This document shows, piece by piece, positions 63,643-64,000 of a stretch of 64,000 nt of DNA; the first letter of the stretch is position 1; every line of letters begins with the position of its first letter. Made by a program: the position numbers and the translations under genes. The notes under the pieces were generated by a model that did not search any database, was not told the origin of the DNA, and worked only from the letters and a program-made list of their open reading frames with translations. The stretch lies in assembly GCA_947488295.1 (NCBI GenBank), contig CANKYU010000006.1, positions 186,001 to 250,000 on the forward strand, in the 5' to 3' direction. The stretch is from an uncultured Anderseniella sp. Its GTDB lineage: Bacteria > Pseudomonadota > Alphaproteobacteria > Rhizobiales > Aestuariivirgaceae.

Positions 63643-64000
63643 ATGCGCTATTATCCGGTGTTTCTGGACCTTGAAGCAAAGACCGTTGTTATCGTCGGTG
63701 GCGGGGCTGAAGCCGCGCAGAAGCTGCGTCTGATGGCCAAGACACCGGCGCGGATCGTTGTCATTACGCCGTTTGCCGGGCGTGAGCTGTCCACCGAGAT
63801 CGATGCTGCCGGCGCCTGCCTGTTGTCGCGCGACTTCGATGCCGATGACCTGCACGGTGCGTCGCTGGTGTTTGCCTGTGGTCTGGACGAGGCGGAAGAG
63901 GCAGCGGTTCATACAGCAGCGACCGAGCGCAATATTCCGGTCAATGTGGTCGACAGGCAGGACAAGTGCTCGTTCCTGACGCCGTCCATAGTGGATCGCG
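63643..64000 (+). CDS. cysG: siroheme synthase (precorrin-2 dehydrogenase domain), partial
   Basis: Cut by the right edge: 119 codons present from the ATG at 63643 (GGAG 10 bases before). MRYYPVFLDLEAKTVVIVGGG is the N-terminus of the CysG dehydrogenase/ferrochelatase domain with the NAD-binding GGGAEAAQKL; PVNVVDRQDKCSFLTPSIV is the following conserved block. It makes sirohydrochlorin and then siroheme for sulfite and nitrite reductases. Whether the methyltransferase domain is fused cannot be seen. Confidence 0.9.
   Translation, partial: MRYYPVFLDLEAKTVVIVGGGAEAAQKLRLMAKTPARIVVITPFAGRELSTEIDAAGACLLSRDFDADDLHGASLVFACGLDEAEEAAVHTAATERNIPVNVVDRQDKCSFLTPSIVDR

Overview
The window is about 64 kb of GC-rich, densely coding DNA from an alphaproteobacterium, most probably of the order Hyphomicrobiales (Rhizobiales). 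Support: an RNase E with an acidic insert in its S1 domain and a C-terminal GWW motif, followed by a cell-wall amidase, PBP1a and prfB; an aroQ-accB-accC cluster; an iscR-suf operon whose promoter carries an Irr-type iron control element; and CtrA-like TTAACCAT half-sites. No rRNA, intact tRNA, prophage, intact insertion sequence or CRISPR array was seen.

Layout. 0-5.7 kb: cut 5' part of aat, a secreted protein, a pentapeptide-repeat protein, a class III cyclase, then accC-accB-aroQ on the minus strand. 5.9-6.1 kb: a short inverted-repeat (MITE-like) element directly after a DsbA-like gene. 6.1-11.1 kb: DsbA-like protein, M48-TPR protease, aminotransferase plus LysE/ArgO exporter, ClpP-fold membrane protein. 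11.2-22 kb: cell-envelope and RNA genes (rne, amidase, mrcA, prfB with a programmed frameshift, and an overlapping M23 peptidase-bactofilin pair). 22-29.4 kb: bcp, a large AsmA-like protein, tyrS, anmK, an alpha/beta hydrolase. 29.5-37.6 kb: the complete iscR-iscS-sufB-(small membrane protein)-sufCD-(VOC protein)-sufS-sufT-sufA operon. 37.6-39.4 kb: a gap with hairpins, then an unrecognised secreted protein with a more AT-rich look. 39.5-47.1 kb: DEAD-box helicase, a two-gene operon of a B12-binding mutase-like protein and a ProC-like reductase, a divergent OxyR with an alpha/beta hydrolase, two candidate short transcripts with strong terminators, and a CHAD protein. 47.3-64 kb: parE, a desaturase/membrane protein/methyltransferase cluster, a parvulin, MBL-fold and TPR secreted proteins, PhoX, GNAT plus flavoprotein, class II aldolase, L-serine dehydratase, a perfect 39-bp inverted repeat, an FAH-family hydrolase, and the start of a siroheme synthase gene behind a palindrome-rich promoter.

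Most genes are housekeeping. The less ordinary parts are the B12-protein/ProC-like operon (about 41.2-43.9 kb), the short-transcript region (45.5-46.2 kb), the two inverted-repeat elements (5.9-6.1 and 61.75-62.0 kb), and the operator-like repeats before the siroheme synthase gene. Nothing was run computationally: family calls rest on motifs read by eye, and functional links for the unknown genes are inference.
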